Shown: positions 27,970 through 36,922, counted from the stretch's first letter. The stretch: 64,000 bases of DNA from Desulfoscipio gibsoniae DSM 7213 (GCF_000233715.2 NC_021184.1:4150001-4214000); one strand, 5' to 3'. Notes: generated by a model not told the origin, from the sequence alone. Translations and numbers: made by a program.

Positions 27970-28045
27970 TGGTGACCCATCCGCGACTCGAACGCGGGAC
28001 ACCCTGATTAAAAGTCAGGTGCTCTACCAACTGAGCTAATGGGTC
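27970..28045 (-). tRNA. tRNA-Lys (anticodon TTT)
   Basis: 76 nt including the encoded CCA. Acceptor GACCCAT/ATGGGTC, T stem CCGCG/CGCGG with TTCGAGT loop, anticodon loop CTTTTAA. Last gene of a three-tRNA transcript. Confidence 0.97.
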
Positions 28046-28073
28046 ATATGCGGCCACCTTAAAGCGGCCATTT

Positions 28074-28148
28074 TGGCTGGGGCGGCTGGATTCGAACCAA
28101 CGAATGACGAGTCCAAAGCCCGTTGCCTTACCACTTGGCTACGCCCCA
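28074..28148 (-). tRNA. tRNA-Gln (anticodon TTG)
   Basis: 75 nt including encoded CCA. Acceptor TGGGGCG/CGCCCCA, discriminator G, T loop TTCGAAT, anticodon loop with TTG. Middle gene of the cluster. Confidence 0.97.
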
Positions 28149-28154
28149 AAAAAC

Positions 28155-28232
28155 TGGGGTGGATGATGGGATTTGAACCCACGACCCCCAGAGCCACAAT
28201 CTGGTACTCTAACCATCTGAGCTACATCCACC
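28155..28232 (-). tRNA. tRNA-His (anticodon GTG)
   Basis: Acceptor GTGGATG/CATCCAC with an encoded extra G(-1) opposite discriminator C73, the identity feature of tRNA-His, and an encoded CCA. T loop TTCAAAT. First gene of the cluster. Confidence 0.97.
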
Positions 28233-28271
28233 ACGTTATTTGCTTTGCGCCGGTTCCCCAACGCAAGATTT

Positions 28272-28300
28272 ATCTTATCACATTCGCTTCGCCAAGTCAA
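28272..28300 (-). promoter_or_regulatory. Promoter of the tRNA cluster
   Basis: Minus strand: TTGACT (28295-28300), 17-nt spacer, TAAGAT (28272-28277), about 40 bp before tRNA-His. Confidence 0.75.
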
Positions 28301-28474
28301 GAAACGTTTTTTTGTAATATTAACCAATAACCTGTTTGCCGGCCCAACGCCTCAGGCGCTATTATACCTTTATCATGGCATAAATTCCTGCCCGGCGCAA
28401 GACCCAAGCATCACCCAGCTAATCCATACATATAACCTGTCTGTCAGGTATTTACATTTATTATTCACGCTTGA

Positions 28475-28969
28475 TTATTCCCGTTCCAGCGCCTGCTTTA
28501 GCTTGGTATAAGTTATTTCTAATGCCTCGGAAATTACTCGTACGTCGCCAAATACAGGCATGAAATTGGTGTCGCCACCCCAGCGGGCCACAATATGGAT
28601 ATGCAGATGACCGGGAATACCGGCCCCTGCTACTTTACCCAGGTTAATACCTATATTAAAGCCATCGGGGTTAAAAGCACTGCGCTGCACCCCGACCATG
28701 CGCCGGGTGACAGCAAACAATTCCTGCATTTCATCAAGGGTCAGTTCTTCAATATCACCCACGTGCCGTTTGGGAGCCACCAGCAAATGACCATTATTAT
28801 AGGGATAAATATTCAGTATCACAAAAACCTTGTCGCCCCGGTAAAGTACATAATTATCCCCGTCTTTATCGGTGCCGGCATTTAATTTCTCACAAAATAT
28901 ACATCCATCGCCACGTTCCTTACCAACATAAACACCACGCCACGGTGCCCAGAGCCTGTCCATATCCAT
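28475..28969 (-). CDS. HIT-family nucleotide hydrolase
   Basis: About 164 residues. The histidine triad HLHIHIV is near residue 128, the N-terminal CIFCEK pair can bind zinc, and NNGHLLVAPKRHV is the usual first strand-helix of the fold. The family cleaves nucleotide phosphoramidates or dinucleoside polyphosphates. ATG 28969 sits very close to GGGGG; the next in-frame ATG at 28963 has better spacing. Divergent length from GalT, so a plain HIT hydrolase. Confidence 0.9.
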   Translation of the reverse strand: MDMDRLWAPWRGVYVGKERGDGCIFCEKLNAGTDKDGDNYVLYRGDKVFVILNIYPYNNGHLLVAPKRHVGDIEELTLDEMQELFAVTRRMVGVQRSAFNPDGFNIGINLGKVAGAGIPGHLHIHIVARWGGDTNFMPVFGDVRVISEALEITYTKLKQALERE

Positions 28970-29042
28970 GCCCCCTGTTATTATTTTTGTGGAAATTGAT
29001 AATAGCATATATTTCTATATTTACAGGGCAAGTCCTGCCGGA

Positions 29043-29723
29043 CTAGGTTCTTTGCCATACCTCCAACTGCGGGTAATATTTATAAGATTGGCCGTTACCC
29101 CGGCCGAAGTAATTAAAGGCCATCAATCTTCCAATGCTGTCGAATTCCATTTCACCCGAAGCATCCCAGTGCGGACAGGTCAGCTCATTATAAAAGATAA
29201 TTTTCCGCAGATCATTACTATGTTCTAAAAAATCAATGAATTTATCTAAAACCCCTATGGCGCGCACCTGGTCCTCTGCATGGTTCCACAACCCGTACTT
29301 TTCTTTGCCCAGCAAACTGCGCAACAGTTGAGGGTGGAAAAGGACTATATGATTAAACAGCCCGGTGGGCTTTATTTTCAATCCACACCGCCAGCCCGAC
29401 AGATTCCAAAGCTTGATCCGCATTCTTTTCAACGTGGCCAGCAGGGGTCTTCTCACTACAAGCACCGACTGGCAATGCTCCCGCAAGACATCAATGCCAT
29501 ACTCGGCTTGCAGGCGCTGTGCTTTTTGGCCCACCAAATCGGCGGTCTTAAAATCGGGCTTGTCCCCAAAATAGGAAAACCTTTTGGCAGCCACCAGCTG
29601 GCCTATTGCCCTGGATGGAATCTCCATCAAAATATCATCCAGCACTATTCGCTCAATCATGTCAAAACCAAAATCACAGCCCATCTCCATACCCGTTTCA
29701 TTTACCCCCGCGATGTAATACAA
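29043..29723 (-). CDS. Unknown protein, about 226 residues
   Basis: No family recognised. Soluble, rich in Leu, Lys and aromatic residues, with DFKTADLVGQKAQRLQ and a segment NELTCPHWDASGEMEFD near the C-terminus. TTG 29723 (GGAGG seven bases upstream) is chosen over the TTG at 29738, which lies inside the ribosome site. It is the nearest upstream gene of the HIT protein on this strand but separated by 74 bp. Confidence 0.55.
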   Translation of the reverse strand: MYYIAGVNETGMEMGCDFGFDMIERIVLDDILMEIPSRAIGQLVAAKRFSYFGDKPDFKTADLVGQKAQRLQAEYGIDVLREHCQSVLVVRRPLLATLKRMRIKLWNLSGWRCGLKIKPTGLFNHIVLFHPQLLRSLLGKEKYGLWNHAEDQVRAIGVLDKFIDFLEHSNDLRKIIFYNELTCPHWDASGEMEFDSIGRLMAFNYFGRGNGQSYKYYPQLEVWQRT

Positions 29724-29877
29724 GCTGCTCACCTCCAATAATTATGATAAGGCTTTTTACTGCAGGCAACAACGATTTATAATGTCGCTTCCTGACTTCA
29801 TTTAAGATGGCTCAGGGACAAAATCTGCGCTTCCAGCAAATAATGCCGAACCAATGTTGTGTGACCTGCGGGCAAAA

Positions 29878-29915
29878 ATAATAAGCCCATATCCCTTCGG
29901 ATATGGGCTTATTAT
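29878..29915 (-). terminator. Intrinsic terminator after the ferredoxin gene
   Basis: ATAATAAGCCCATATCC / GGATATGGGCTTATTAT, 17-bp perfect stem with a CTTC loop, 22 bp after the ferredoxin stop. Confidence 0.9.
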
Positions 29916-29936
29916 GCAACCATTTTAATGTTTATA

Positions 29937-30125
29937 TTATGATTCGGTAATTGAAACAGCACCATTCGGACAAACGCTTACGCAGGTTTCGCAGCCCAGG
30001 CAGTCATTGGGATCACCGGCTACGGTAGCTTTATCGCCATCCATTTCCAAAATTTCAGCCGGGCAGGATGCAGTGCATTCGCCGCAACCTTCGCATTTAT
30101 CCGGGTCGATTTGTACCATGAACAT
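29937..30125 (-). CDS. 2[4Fe-4S] ferredoxin
   Basis: 62 residues with two CX2CX2CX3CP motifs (CEGCGECTASCP and CLGCETCVSVCP), the bacterial low-potential ferredoxin pattern. It carries single electrons between cytoplasmic redox enzymes. GGAGG precedes ATG 30125 by about seven bases; an in-frame ATG two codons later is possible. Monocistronic. Confidence 0.96.
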   Translation of the reverse strand: MFMVQIDPDKCEGCGECTASCPAEILEMDGDKATVAGDPNDCLGCETCVSVCPNGAVSITES

Positions 30126-30399
30126 ATTGTGGACCTCCCTCTCCCTTATAAATTTTCGGGGCTCGTACCCCTTATTTCCGATTAGTCAACCGGTTAATTT
30201 AATTGTACAAAACCCCAACCGTTACGTCTATAGTAATTTTTGCAAAGTTAGATAAAAATAATTGAAAGCTAATTATGTCGACACCGCTCACCGGCACGCC
30301 ATCATAACGACATATATCGCACATATAGATTGACAAATCGAGAATAGCCCGGGACATGATTACTACCATGAACAATTGAGTGTTACTTTCGTTAACATT

Positions 30400-30921
30400 T
30401 TACTCTTCCAATGTGAACTCCCACGCACAGTGGCAGCCATCTTGAAGTTCATCCGGCGGGCAACAGATGCACCGGATGCTGATACGCGGGTCAATGGCAC
30501 GGGCAAAGCCGCTGTATTCCACCAGCCCCACCGGTTTGCACGGGAAAAAGTCCATTTTTTTGCGCTCCCGCGCCGCCTGTACCCGGCAGGCATTCATCCG
30601 AAAAACCAGCTTGTTGGGCGCCTGGCGGATAATTTCCTGTTTGTTTAAAAAAGCATATAAGCGGAACCGCAAAGCCTGGTCCAGCGCGTCCAGACCGCCT
30701 TGTTCGGGCAGGCCGAGAAACTGTTTAATCCGGTTGGCTTCCAGGACAGTGAACTTATCCCAGGCATCAGAGTCAGCATCAATAGCGTTTTCCAGGCCGT
30801 ATTTTTTTTCTACAGCCTGAAACCACAGACCGTCATGGGCCAGCCAGCGTTTGCTCAAATCGGTTACAAAATCAATCAATTGCTCCTTGGTCAGATCCTG
30901 AATATTTTTCATTTGTGGCAC
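30400..30921 (-). CDS. DUF6125-like cysteine-rich protein
   Basis: About 173 residues. N-terminal helical part (LTKEQLIDFVTDLSKRWLAHDGLWF) and a C-terminal part with several cysteines (CRVQAARERK, FFPCKPVG, IRCICCPPD, DGCHC) that could ligate a metal cluster. I believe this matches the DUF6125 group of anaerobic Firmicutes; no function is established. GTG 30921 is preferred, with GGAGGG seven bases upstream; an in-frame ATG at 30912 is further. Confidence 0.7.
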   Translation of the reverse strand: MPQMKNIQDLTKEQLIDFVTDLSKRWLAHDGLWFQAVEKKYGLENAIDADSDAWDKFTVLEANRIKQFLGLPEQGGLDALDQALRFRLYAFLNKQEIIRQAPNKLVFRMNACRVQAARERKKMDFFPCKPVGLVEYSGFARAIDPRISIRCICCPPDELQDGCHCAWEFTLEE

Positions 30922-31053
30922 AATACATCCCTCCATAAGTACTTTATTTATTATTTAGCAAAATAAACAAGCAAAAAATATGCCAAACCCGAAGCATATA
31001 TGCTTAACACCACAACTCCGGCGGCATCCCCAAACCATAATACAGCAAATAAT

Positions 31054-31091
31054 AAAAATATCCCGGGCGGTTTATTCAACACCCGGGATAT
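31054..31091 (-). terminator. Intrinsic terminator
   Basis: TATCCCGGG / CCCGGGATA stem with ATTTTT on the minus strand, immediately after the YkgJ-like gene. Confidence 0.85.
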
Positions 31092-31096
31092 GCTTG

Positions 31097-31924
31097 TTAT
31101 GCTCCGGTAAGTATGACCTTTTTCACCCGGTCCATCAGGCTGCCGGCAAAGGCCTCCGCGCCAACATCGATCTGCGGCCCGTAGCCAAAACCCAAAGCCA
31201 TGTCGGTAAGAATTAATTTAACGGCTTGCATGCGGCGGCGGTGGAATTCCCGGTGGTCAATTTGCTCCTCGTCAATGCCCAGCTTACCACGCAGCATGTC
31301 CGGAGCGAATAAAAAGGGCATCAGCATTTGCATTATCTTAGGGTTCATCCACTCCCGGCACTGTAGTACCCGGGCCGCGTAATCAATTAGTTCGGTATAC
31401 TGGTCCGACATCTGGTAATACTCCTGGGCACCGGCATCTTCATACCATTCCTGCACCGTCCAAACCCGGTCTGCTGTATGGCCCAGGCAAAACTGCATGC
31501 GGTCAACCATGAAAACCCGCTCTTCTTTACTGCACTCATCACCATCGCGGTTGTAGCGCACCGCGCGGCCCAGGGGAAATGTGCGACAGTTCCGGGACCG
31601 GGCAGTGTAAATAGAACATTTACCATCTTCAAGCATAAAGGCGCAGCGGCCATTGGCGGCGTGGGCCAGCCACACCATAGGCCAGCCGGTATCCCGGTCG
31701 GGTTCCATCTCACAATAATTACTAAAAAACTGCTGGCCGGGCATATCAAGGTGCCGGGCCATAACTTCCACATCCCACGGGTCCAATAAAATAGTAATGT
31801 TTTGACAGCACCGGCCCATACACTCCGACCCACAAGCAAAGGTAAAACTGTCCTCCATGTTCAGCTGTTTCAAGGTGTCATTGGCCAGCTTGTCCATTAT
31901 CCCCCGCTGAAAGTCAAAAACCAT
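31097..31924 (-). CDS. YkgJ-family cysteine-cluster protein
   Basis: About 275 residues. The CxxxCxxxCC core (CGSECMGRCC) and downstream CAF, GKCSIYTARSRNCRTFPLG cysteines match the YkgJ/Fe-S-or-zinc-binding cluster family (UPF0153). A longer helical C-terminal domain follows. ATG 31924 has AGGAG eight bases upstream. It lies 31 bp after the putative selenoprotein gene, with no terminator between, so the two are probably co-transcribed. Role unknown. Confidence 0.85.
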   Translation of the reverse strand: MVFDFQRGIMDKLANDTLKQLNMEDSFTFACGSECMGRCCQNITILLDPWDVEVMARHLDMPGQQFFSNYCEMEPDRDTGWPMVWLAHAANGRCAFMLEDGKCSIYTARSRNCRTFPLGRAVRYNRDGDECSKEERVFMVDRMQFCLGHTADRVWTVQEWYEDAGAQEYYQMSDQYTELIDYAARVLQCREWMNPKIMQMLMPFLFAPDMLRGKLGIDEEQIDHREFHRRRMQAVKLILTDMALGFGYGPQIDVGAEAFAGSLMDRVKKVILTGA

Positions 31925-31955
31925 CAAGCGCTCTCCTCTCAATGTACTCCATATT

Positions 31956-32447
31956 TCATACCACAATCACATTATAACACAGAGGCTTTACACCGCTCCC
32001 GCCCGCTCCTGTTACGTCAAGCAAAGTGAGACCATTGCTTGAAACTACATCTGTCACGGCAAAATAACCATCCCAGTACCGGTGCTGGTCAAAGGGCTTT
32101 TCCGCCCCCAGCATAACTTTATCCCAGCTACTGCCAAAATGATGGTTAAACTCCTTTTTGAAGGTGTATTCATCATCCGCATCCGGCAGATCGGTCCACA
32201 CGGCCTTTAGCTTGCCCACGGCAACAACTTTACGGGGCCAGTCTCAGCCCGGCTCGTAAAAATAGACGGGCACGGCATTACTCATATCCCCGGTATTAAC
32301 TTTTTCCAACAGGCCGCCATCCATGGTACCAAATACAACTAGCCCCCGGGCTGCTCCAATGTGGCCGGCAGCGGCCAGCTGCGCCCGGTTGATGGCGGCC
32401 AGTATGATTTGCGCCGGTTGTTGTTCTCTTTCCTGTTCCCTGGCCAA
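31956..32447 (-). CDS. Putative selenoprotein of unknown family (in-frame UGA)
   Basis: Read on the minus strand, one frame runs from TTG 32447 (AAAGGAAG upstream) to TGA 31956-31958, 163 residues, interrupted once by TGA at 32244-32246 (codon 68). Both sides look like real protein: VPVYFYEPG before and DWPRKVVAVGKLKAVW after. The hairpin TTGCC-GTG-GGCAA starts 20 nt after the UGA; its loop begins at nt 25, the same position and core as in the peroxiredoxin at 42957. Selenocysteine insertion is thus the favoured reading; an ordinary nonsense mutation is the alternative. Residues 70-163 are hydrophilic with a HHFGSSWDKVMLGAEKPFD block. I recognise no homologue. Confidence 0.55.
32212..32224 (-). 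promoter_or_regulatory. Candidate bacterial SECIS hairpin (unknown protein)
   Basis: TTGCC / GGCAA with loop GTG; the loop G is 25 nt after the UGA at 32244-32246, within the 16-37 nt range described for bacterial SECIS elements with a G in the first loop positions. Confidence 0.5.
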
Positions 32448-32740
32448 GTCATCGCTTCCTTTGCTGATCTATTGCTCCAAATAGCAAGTATACCTCCGCC
32501 CTCACGAACATTAGGGGCATCCGGGCAACCCAGACGGCGAAAAAGTGGTGATAATATAAATAGCCCCGCTAAAGTGTAATGCATAAGGGTACCCCGGAGA
32601 TTTCCCCTCTCACTGCGACACATGCCGACAGGCATTCTTAATAATTAATTCACTTCTTAAGTTAAATATCCTGCCGGGTAGCATTGGATACTGTAATTGG
32701 ATACAACAATAAAAGTTGAGCAGACAGCGGACATGGACAG

Positions 32741-34435
32741 CTATTTATTGTTTTCCTCCAGTTTACTCCTTTCTTCTTCCACCAGGGCCCGGCGCAATAT
32801 TTTACCCACCATCGTCTTAGGCAGCTCGTAGCGAAACTCTACTTTCCTGGGGACTTTATATTTAACCAGTTGTTCAGTGCAGTAATTAATAATTTCCTGT
32901 TCAGTGGCCTTTTCACCCTCTTTAAGGACGATATATGCTTTGAGCGTCTCGCCACGGTAGGTGTCGGGCACGCCGGCCACCACCACTTCCTTAACCTTGG
33001 CATGCCCGTACAGCACTTCTTCCACTTCACGGGGATAAATATTGTAGCCGCCGGCAATAACTATATCCTTTTTCCGGTCCACCACGTATGTAAACCCCCG
33101 TTCATCCATCCTGGCAATATCCCCGGTATACAGCCAGCCATCCCGAATGGTCCTGGCCGTTTCCTCGGGCATATTCCAGTAACCTTTCATTACCTGAGGA
33201 CCTCGAATACAAAGTTCCCCAACCTCGCCCAGGGGCATTTCCTTTGTGCCCGTGCAATTATCCATAATCTTAACATCGGTATTGGGCAGGGGCTGCCCGA
33301 TGGACCCCGAAACCTGATCCCCATTTATAGGATTGCAGTGGGTTACCGGAGAGGATTCCGTCAACCCGTAGCCTTCCACCAGCTTACCGCCGGTCAGCCT
33401 TTCAAACTTTTCCTGCACTTCCACCGGCAGGGGCGCCGCACCGCTGATACATGCCTTAATGGAGGAAATATCGTATTTATTCAGCTCGGGATGGGATACA
33501 ACCGCCACGTACATGGTGGGAGCACCTGGAAACAAAGTTGGGTGGTATTTATTAATTTGTTTTAATACAGTGTCTATTTGGAAACGCGGCAGCAAAATCA
33601 TAGTGGAACAGCAATATATGGCAAAGTTCATCACTACTGTCATGCCAAACACGTGAAAGAACGGCAAAGCTCCCAGCATCCTCTCTCCCGCATCACGGCA
33701 GTCGGTTAACCATGCGTGAACCTGCTTCACATTGGCCACCAGGTTCTTATGAGTTAACATAACCCCTTTGGACAAACCTGTGGTGCCTCCCGTATACTGC
33801 AGCAAAGCCAGGTCATTTTCCGGATCCAACTGAACCCGAGGCGACCGGGGTGAATACTTTTGTAAAAATTTCTTAAAATGCAAAACACCGCGGTCACCGG
33901 GCGCATCAAGTACCTGGCCCTGCTTTTTAGCCTGGATGGGATATAAATAGTTGAGCGGAAAGGGAAGGTAATCCTGCACCCCGGTGACAATTAAATTTTT
34001 TACCCTGGTCCGGTGCACCATATTTAGTACCTTATGGCCCATGGCATCCAGGTAAATTAATGTTTCCGCTTCCGCGTCCCTCAGCTGGTGCAATAATTCC
34101 CTTTCCATATAAAGGGGATTGGTCATAACAACCACGCCACCTATGCTAACGATGGCATAGTAAGCAATCACTGTCTGGGGGCAATTGGGGAGCATCACGG
34201 CCACCCGGTCCCCTTTTTTGACACCCAGGTCATTCAGTGCTGTGGCCAACCGGTCCACCTGCTCTTTAAGCCGGCTGAAAGTAAGCTTGTGGCCCATGAA
34301 AATAGTGGCTGTGTGGGCCGGGTACTTTTGGGCAGCCTGTTCCAAGAAATAGTAAAGAGATACATTTGGTATTTCTATCCGGTGGGGCACGCCTTGGGGA
34401 TAGTGTTGGCACCAAAAGAAATCATCCTTAAACAT
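32741..34435 (-). CDS. Long-chain acyl-CoA ligase (FadD/LcfA type)
   Basis: 564 residues. Adenylate-forming signatures: LLQYTGGTTGLSKGVMLTH (P-loop), GYGLTESSPV, GWLYTGDIA, DRKKDIVIAGGYNIYPREVE and the C-terminal PKTMVGKILRR lysine. It activates fatty acids with ATP and CoA. The closest types are FadD/LcfA-like long-chain ligases. ATG 34435 is preceded by a weak AAAGG. The FadR-like operator 24 bp upstream implies derepression by acyl-CoA. Confidence 0.93.
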   Translation of the reverse strand: MFKDDFFWCQHYPQGVPHRIEIPNVSLYYFLEQAAQKYPAHTATIFMGHKLTFSRLKEQVDRLATALNDLGVKKGDRVAVMLPNCPQTVIAYYAIVSIGGVVVMTNPLYMERELLHQLRDAEAETLIYLDAMGHKVLNMVHRTRVKNLIVTGVQDYLPFPLNYLYPIQAKKQGQVLDAPGDRGVLHFKKFLQKYSPRSPRVQLDPENDLALLQYTGGTTGLSKGVMLTHKNLVANVKQVHAWLTDCRDAGERMLGALPFFHVFGMTVVMNFAIYCCSTMILLPRFQIDTVLKQINKYHPTLFPGAPTMYVAVVSHPELNKYDISSIKACISGAAPLPVEVQEKFERLTGGKLVEGYGLTESSPVTHCNPINGDQVSGSIGQPLPNTDVKIMDNCTGTKEMPLGEVGELCIRGPQVMKGYWNMPEETARTIRDGWLYTGDIARMDERGFTYVVDRKKDIVIAGGYNIYPREVEEVLYGHAKVKEVVVAGVPDTYRGETLKAYIVLKEGEKATEQEIINYCTEQLVKYKVPRKVEFRYELPKTMVGKILRRALVEEERSKLEENNK

Positions 34436-34458
34436 GCTTTTTACCCCTTTATTCTTAT

Positions 34459-34476
34459 TGAATGATTAATCATTCA
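34459..34476. promoter_or_regulatory. FadR-type operator
   Basis: The 18-bp palindrome TGAATGATTAATCATTCA fits the consensus TGAATGANTANTCATTCA of the TetR-family FadR of Bacillus. It overlaps the -10 of a candidate minus-strand promoter (TTGTCA 34485-34490, then TAATCA) and lies 24 bp before the acyl-CoA ligase. No fadR gene is in the window. Confidence 0.8.
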
Positions 34477-34666
34477 TATTAAAATGACAATTTATATATT
34501 TTTATTCCATTTATCTTAGCAATATCATAAAGTATTTTTTAAATTATTGTAATATTCAGATAGGTTTTGTGAAAACCTAAACAGCTTAAAATAACCGCTA
34601 AAGTGTTGGTTTTACCATTAAAGGGCATTCTTATTGCCTGCGATATTCAACTTGTTTAATATTTAA

Positions 34667-36269
34667 CTCAACTTTCGCAGTTCAAAAATCAGTCTAACCC
34701 CTTACAAAATAAGAATTTAGGCCAACTTTTTTAAGCAAAAACAAACAGAAAACACGCCTTTTTTGGTAAAATGTAGTCACCACAACAACACACCAAGAAA
34801 GGATGTTTTCTGTGGCTATAATTTTACCAAAAAATGATAACAATGAACAGGCTAAATCTTATTCTGATCGGTTTATAAAGCAGGCAAAAATAGGAACCTT
34901 TTTGCACCAGGCGAATATCCGAAAAGAATCCGGTCTATCGCCATTGTTCCTTTTCCAATTTATCTTTTCCCTTGTATTTCAAGGGAAAAATCTTTATCGA
35001 ACATTGGAGTCAGGTCGTATAGATAACGCTCCTTCCAAAGATGCGATATATCGTTTTCTAAACAGGCCTACATTCAATTGGCGGAAATTTCTTGTTACAA
35101 TCAGCTCATTTCTCATCAAAACAAGACTTTTACCCCTGACATCAGAGGGCCGGGCTCGTGTATTGATTTTAGACGACTCTACTTATTCCAGAAACCGTAG
35201 TAAATCGGTTGAATTATTGTCCCGGGTTCACGATCATTCAACAAATCGGTATCTGAAAGGGTTTCGGATGCTGACCTTGGGTTGGTCTGATGGTGGAACC
35301 TTTCTGCCCCTTGCGTTCTCTCTGCTTAGCTCTGATAAAGAGAAAAATCGTTACCAGGGGCTAAATCAAAGGATTGACAAACGGACAGTTGGATACCGCC
35401 GTCGCAAAGAAGCTATTCAAAAATCCACAGAAACTATGTTCTCGCTTCTCGACCAAGTGAACCCTTTTCAACTTTGTGCGAGTACCCTGCTTTTTGATAG
35501 CTGGTTTGCCTTTCCAGTCGTAATCAAGCGGGTGCTGACAGAATACCATTTGCATGTTGTTTGTATGCTCAAGAATATGCACCGCGTTTATTACACCTAT
35601 AATGGAAGCGAATATACATTGGGTCAACTTTACAAAGTTCTTCGCAAAAAACGCGGGCGGGCCAAGATTCTATCATCCGTCGTTGTCGGGCTTGGTAAGG
35701 CCCAAAACGGAAATGACGTTCTGGTAAAAATCATCTTCGTTCGAGACCGTAACCGCTCAAAAAAATGGTTGGCAATCTTAACAACAAACCTTGAGCTATC
35801 TGATGAAGAAGTTATCCGTATTTATGGCAAACGCTGGGAAATCGAGTGTTTCTTCAAAGTCACAAAGTCCCATTTGCATTTGGCAAAGGAATTCCAGTGC
35901 CGTAGTTATGATGCGCTTACTGCTCATACCACCATTGTCTTTGTGCGATATATCATGCTGGCTTTAAGTGCCAGAGAGGAGAAAGACCCCAAGACCCTTG
36001 GCGAGCTCTTTTATCTGTGTTGCGATGAAATTGAGGATATTCGCTTTACCGAAGCTGTTCTTTTAATCATAGATCTTTTCGCCTCATCATTTAGCAAGGA
36101 ATTTCTTCTTTCTGAAGAACAAATTCAACATTTTTTGGATACGTTTTTCGAGCAATTACCTGCCTTTCTGAAAAGTTCGCTTCAGAAAAGAGCAGTTGCT
36201 TGATATTAATAATTCCAAAACGCTTGCATATTAAGAGCTTGAGCTTATTTTTAAGGTGCGAAAGTTGAG
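34667..36269 (+). mobile_element. IS4-type insertion sequence, complete
   Basis: 1603 bp bounded by perfect 13-bp inverted repeats CTCAACTTTCGCA (34667-34679) and TGCGAAAGTTGAG (36257-36269). The 7-bp sequence TATTTAA flanks both ends (34660-34666 and 36270-36276), a target duplication showing clean transposition. The element encodes one intact transposase. The 7-bp duplication would suit the ISPepr1-like part of IS4. Confidence 0.95.
34812..36203 (+). CDS. IS4-family transposase
   Basis: 463 residues, uninterrupted. DDE residues: D in VLILDDSTYS, D in LLFDSWFAFP, and E in the YGKRWEIECFFKVTKSHL signature (YREK-type). GTG 34812 is preferred, nine bases after AAGAAAGG; the in-frame ATG at 34803 abuts the ribosome site. 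Probably functional. Confidence 0.9.
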   Translation: MAIILPKNDNNEQAKSYSDRFIKQAKIGTFLHQANIRKESGLSPLFLFQFIFSLVFQGKNLYRTLESGRIDNAPSKDAIYRFLNRPTFNWRKFLVTISSFLIKTRLLPLTSEGRARVLILDDSTYSRNRSKSVELLSRVHDHSTNRYLKGFRMLTLGWSDGGTFLPLAFSLLSSDKEKNRYQGLNQRIDKRTVGYRRRKEAIQKSTETMFSLLDQVNPFQLCASTLLFDSWFAFPVVIKRVLTEYHLHVVCMLKNMHRVYYTYNGSEYTLGQLYKVLRKKRGRAKILSSVVVGLGKAQNGNDVLVKIIFVRDRNRSKKWLAILTTNLELSDEEVIRIYGKRWEIECFFKVTKSHLHLAKEFQCRSYDALTAHTTIVFVRYIMLALSAREEKDPKTLGELFYLCCDEIEDIRFTEAVLLIIDLFASSFSKEFLLSEEQIQHFLDTFFEQLPAFLKSSLQKRAVA

Positions 36270-36314
36270 TATTTAATTAATACCGGACAACAAAAAATAC
36301 TGGAGGTGTTGTTG

Positions 36315-36821
36315 ATGCAGGAAAAACCGGAAACAATCAGTAAATTCATGGTTCCCTTTTCGGACTACCCCAGTATCAATCATAAATCCACCCTCGAACA
36401 GGCAGTAAACTTGATGTATCAAATGGCCGGGGAAAGGGGTTACCGCTGGCTTGTTGTGCTGGATGACAATGATAATATTAAAGGTTTTCTCACCCTGCGC
36501 AATGTGTTTGAAGCCATCAACAGTTTGGCCCCCAAGGCAGCCGGGTGGTTGGGCCTTTTTAACTATAGCCGCCCCGGCTTTTTCTACTGGGAAGGGGTGC
36601 AATTAATCAAGGATACCCCGCTGGATAAATGCATCCGCCCGCTGGTGGATGTAAAAGTAATGGAAACCGATCACCCCTCCAAGGCGGCGGAAATCATTTT
36701 AAACCGGCGCATCACCATTGTGCCGGTAGCCAACGAGCAAGGCCAGATAGTGGGCATTATCAGGCCAGTGGACCTGCTCCCGTTTATTCAAGGGCTGTTT
36801 GCCAATGCACCTTGGGTTTAG
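36315..36821 (+). CDS. CBS-domain protein
   Basis: 168 residues with a pair of CBS motifs separated by a linker: ISKFMVPFSDYPSINHKSTLEQAVNLM... RWLVVLDDNDNIKGFLTLRNVFEAI, and the second from DVKVMETDHPSKAAEIIL to RRITIVPVANEQGQIVGIIRPVDLL. CBS pairs bind adenosine nucleotides. ATG 36315 follows GGAGG by eight bases. The IS4 element lies just upstream and may have separated the gene from its original promoter. No partner domain is present. Confidence 0.88.
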   Translation: MQEKPETISKFMVPFSDYPSINHKSTLEQAVNLMYQMAGERGYRWLVVLDDNDNIKGFLTLRNVFEAINSLAPKAAGWLGLFNYSRPGFFYWEGVQLIKDTPLDKCIRPLVDVKVMETDHPSKAAEIILNRRITIVPVANEQGQIVGIIRPVDLLPFIQGLFANAPWV

Positions 36822-36863
36822 CAAAGAAAATTATATTCAGGCATCAAATTTAGGCATATTCAT

Positions 36864-36886
36864 CCGGGGATTACCCCGGTTTTTTG
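36864..36886 (+). terminator. Intrinsic terminator
   Basis: CCGGGG / CCCCGG with a short loop, followed by TTTTTTG, 42 bp after the CBS gene. Confidence 0.85.
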
Positions 36887-36922
36887 TGTGTGCCCAAAGC
36901 AGAAGTACGTTAACACATAGCT

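Noticed and set aside
32339-32635. A 98-codon minus frame starting MPVGMCRSERG
   Set aside because: It overlaps the N-terminal half of the UGA-containing gene in another frame and has no convincing ribosome site; the other frame looks more protein-like.
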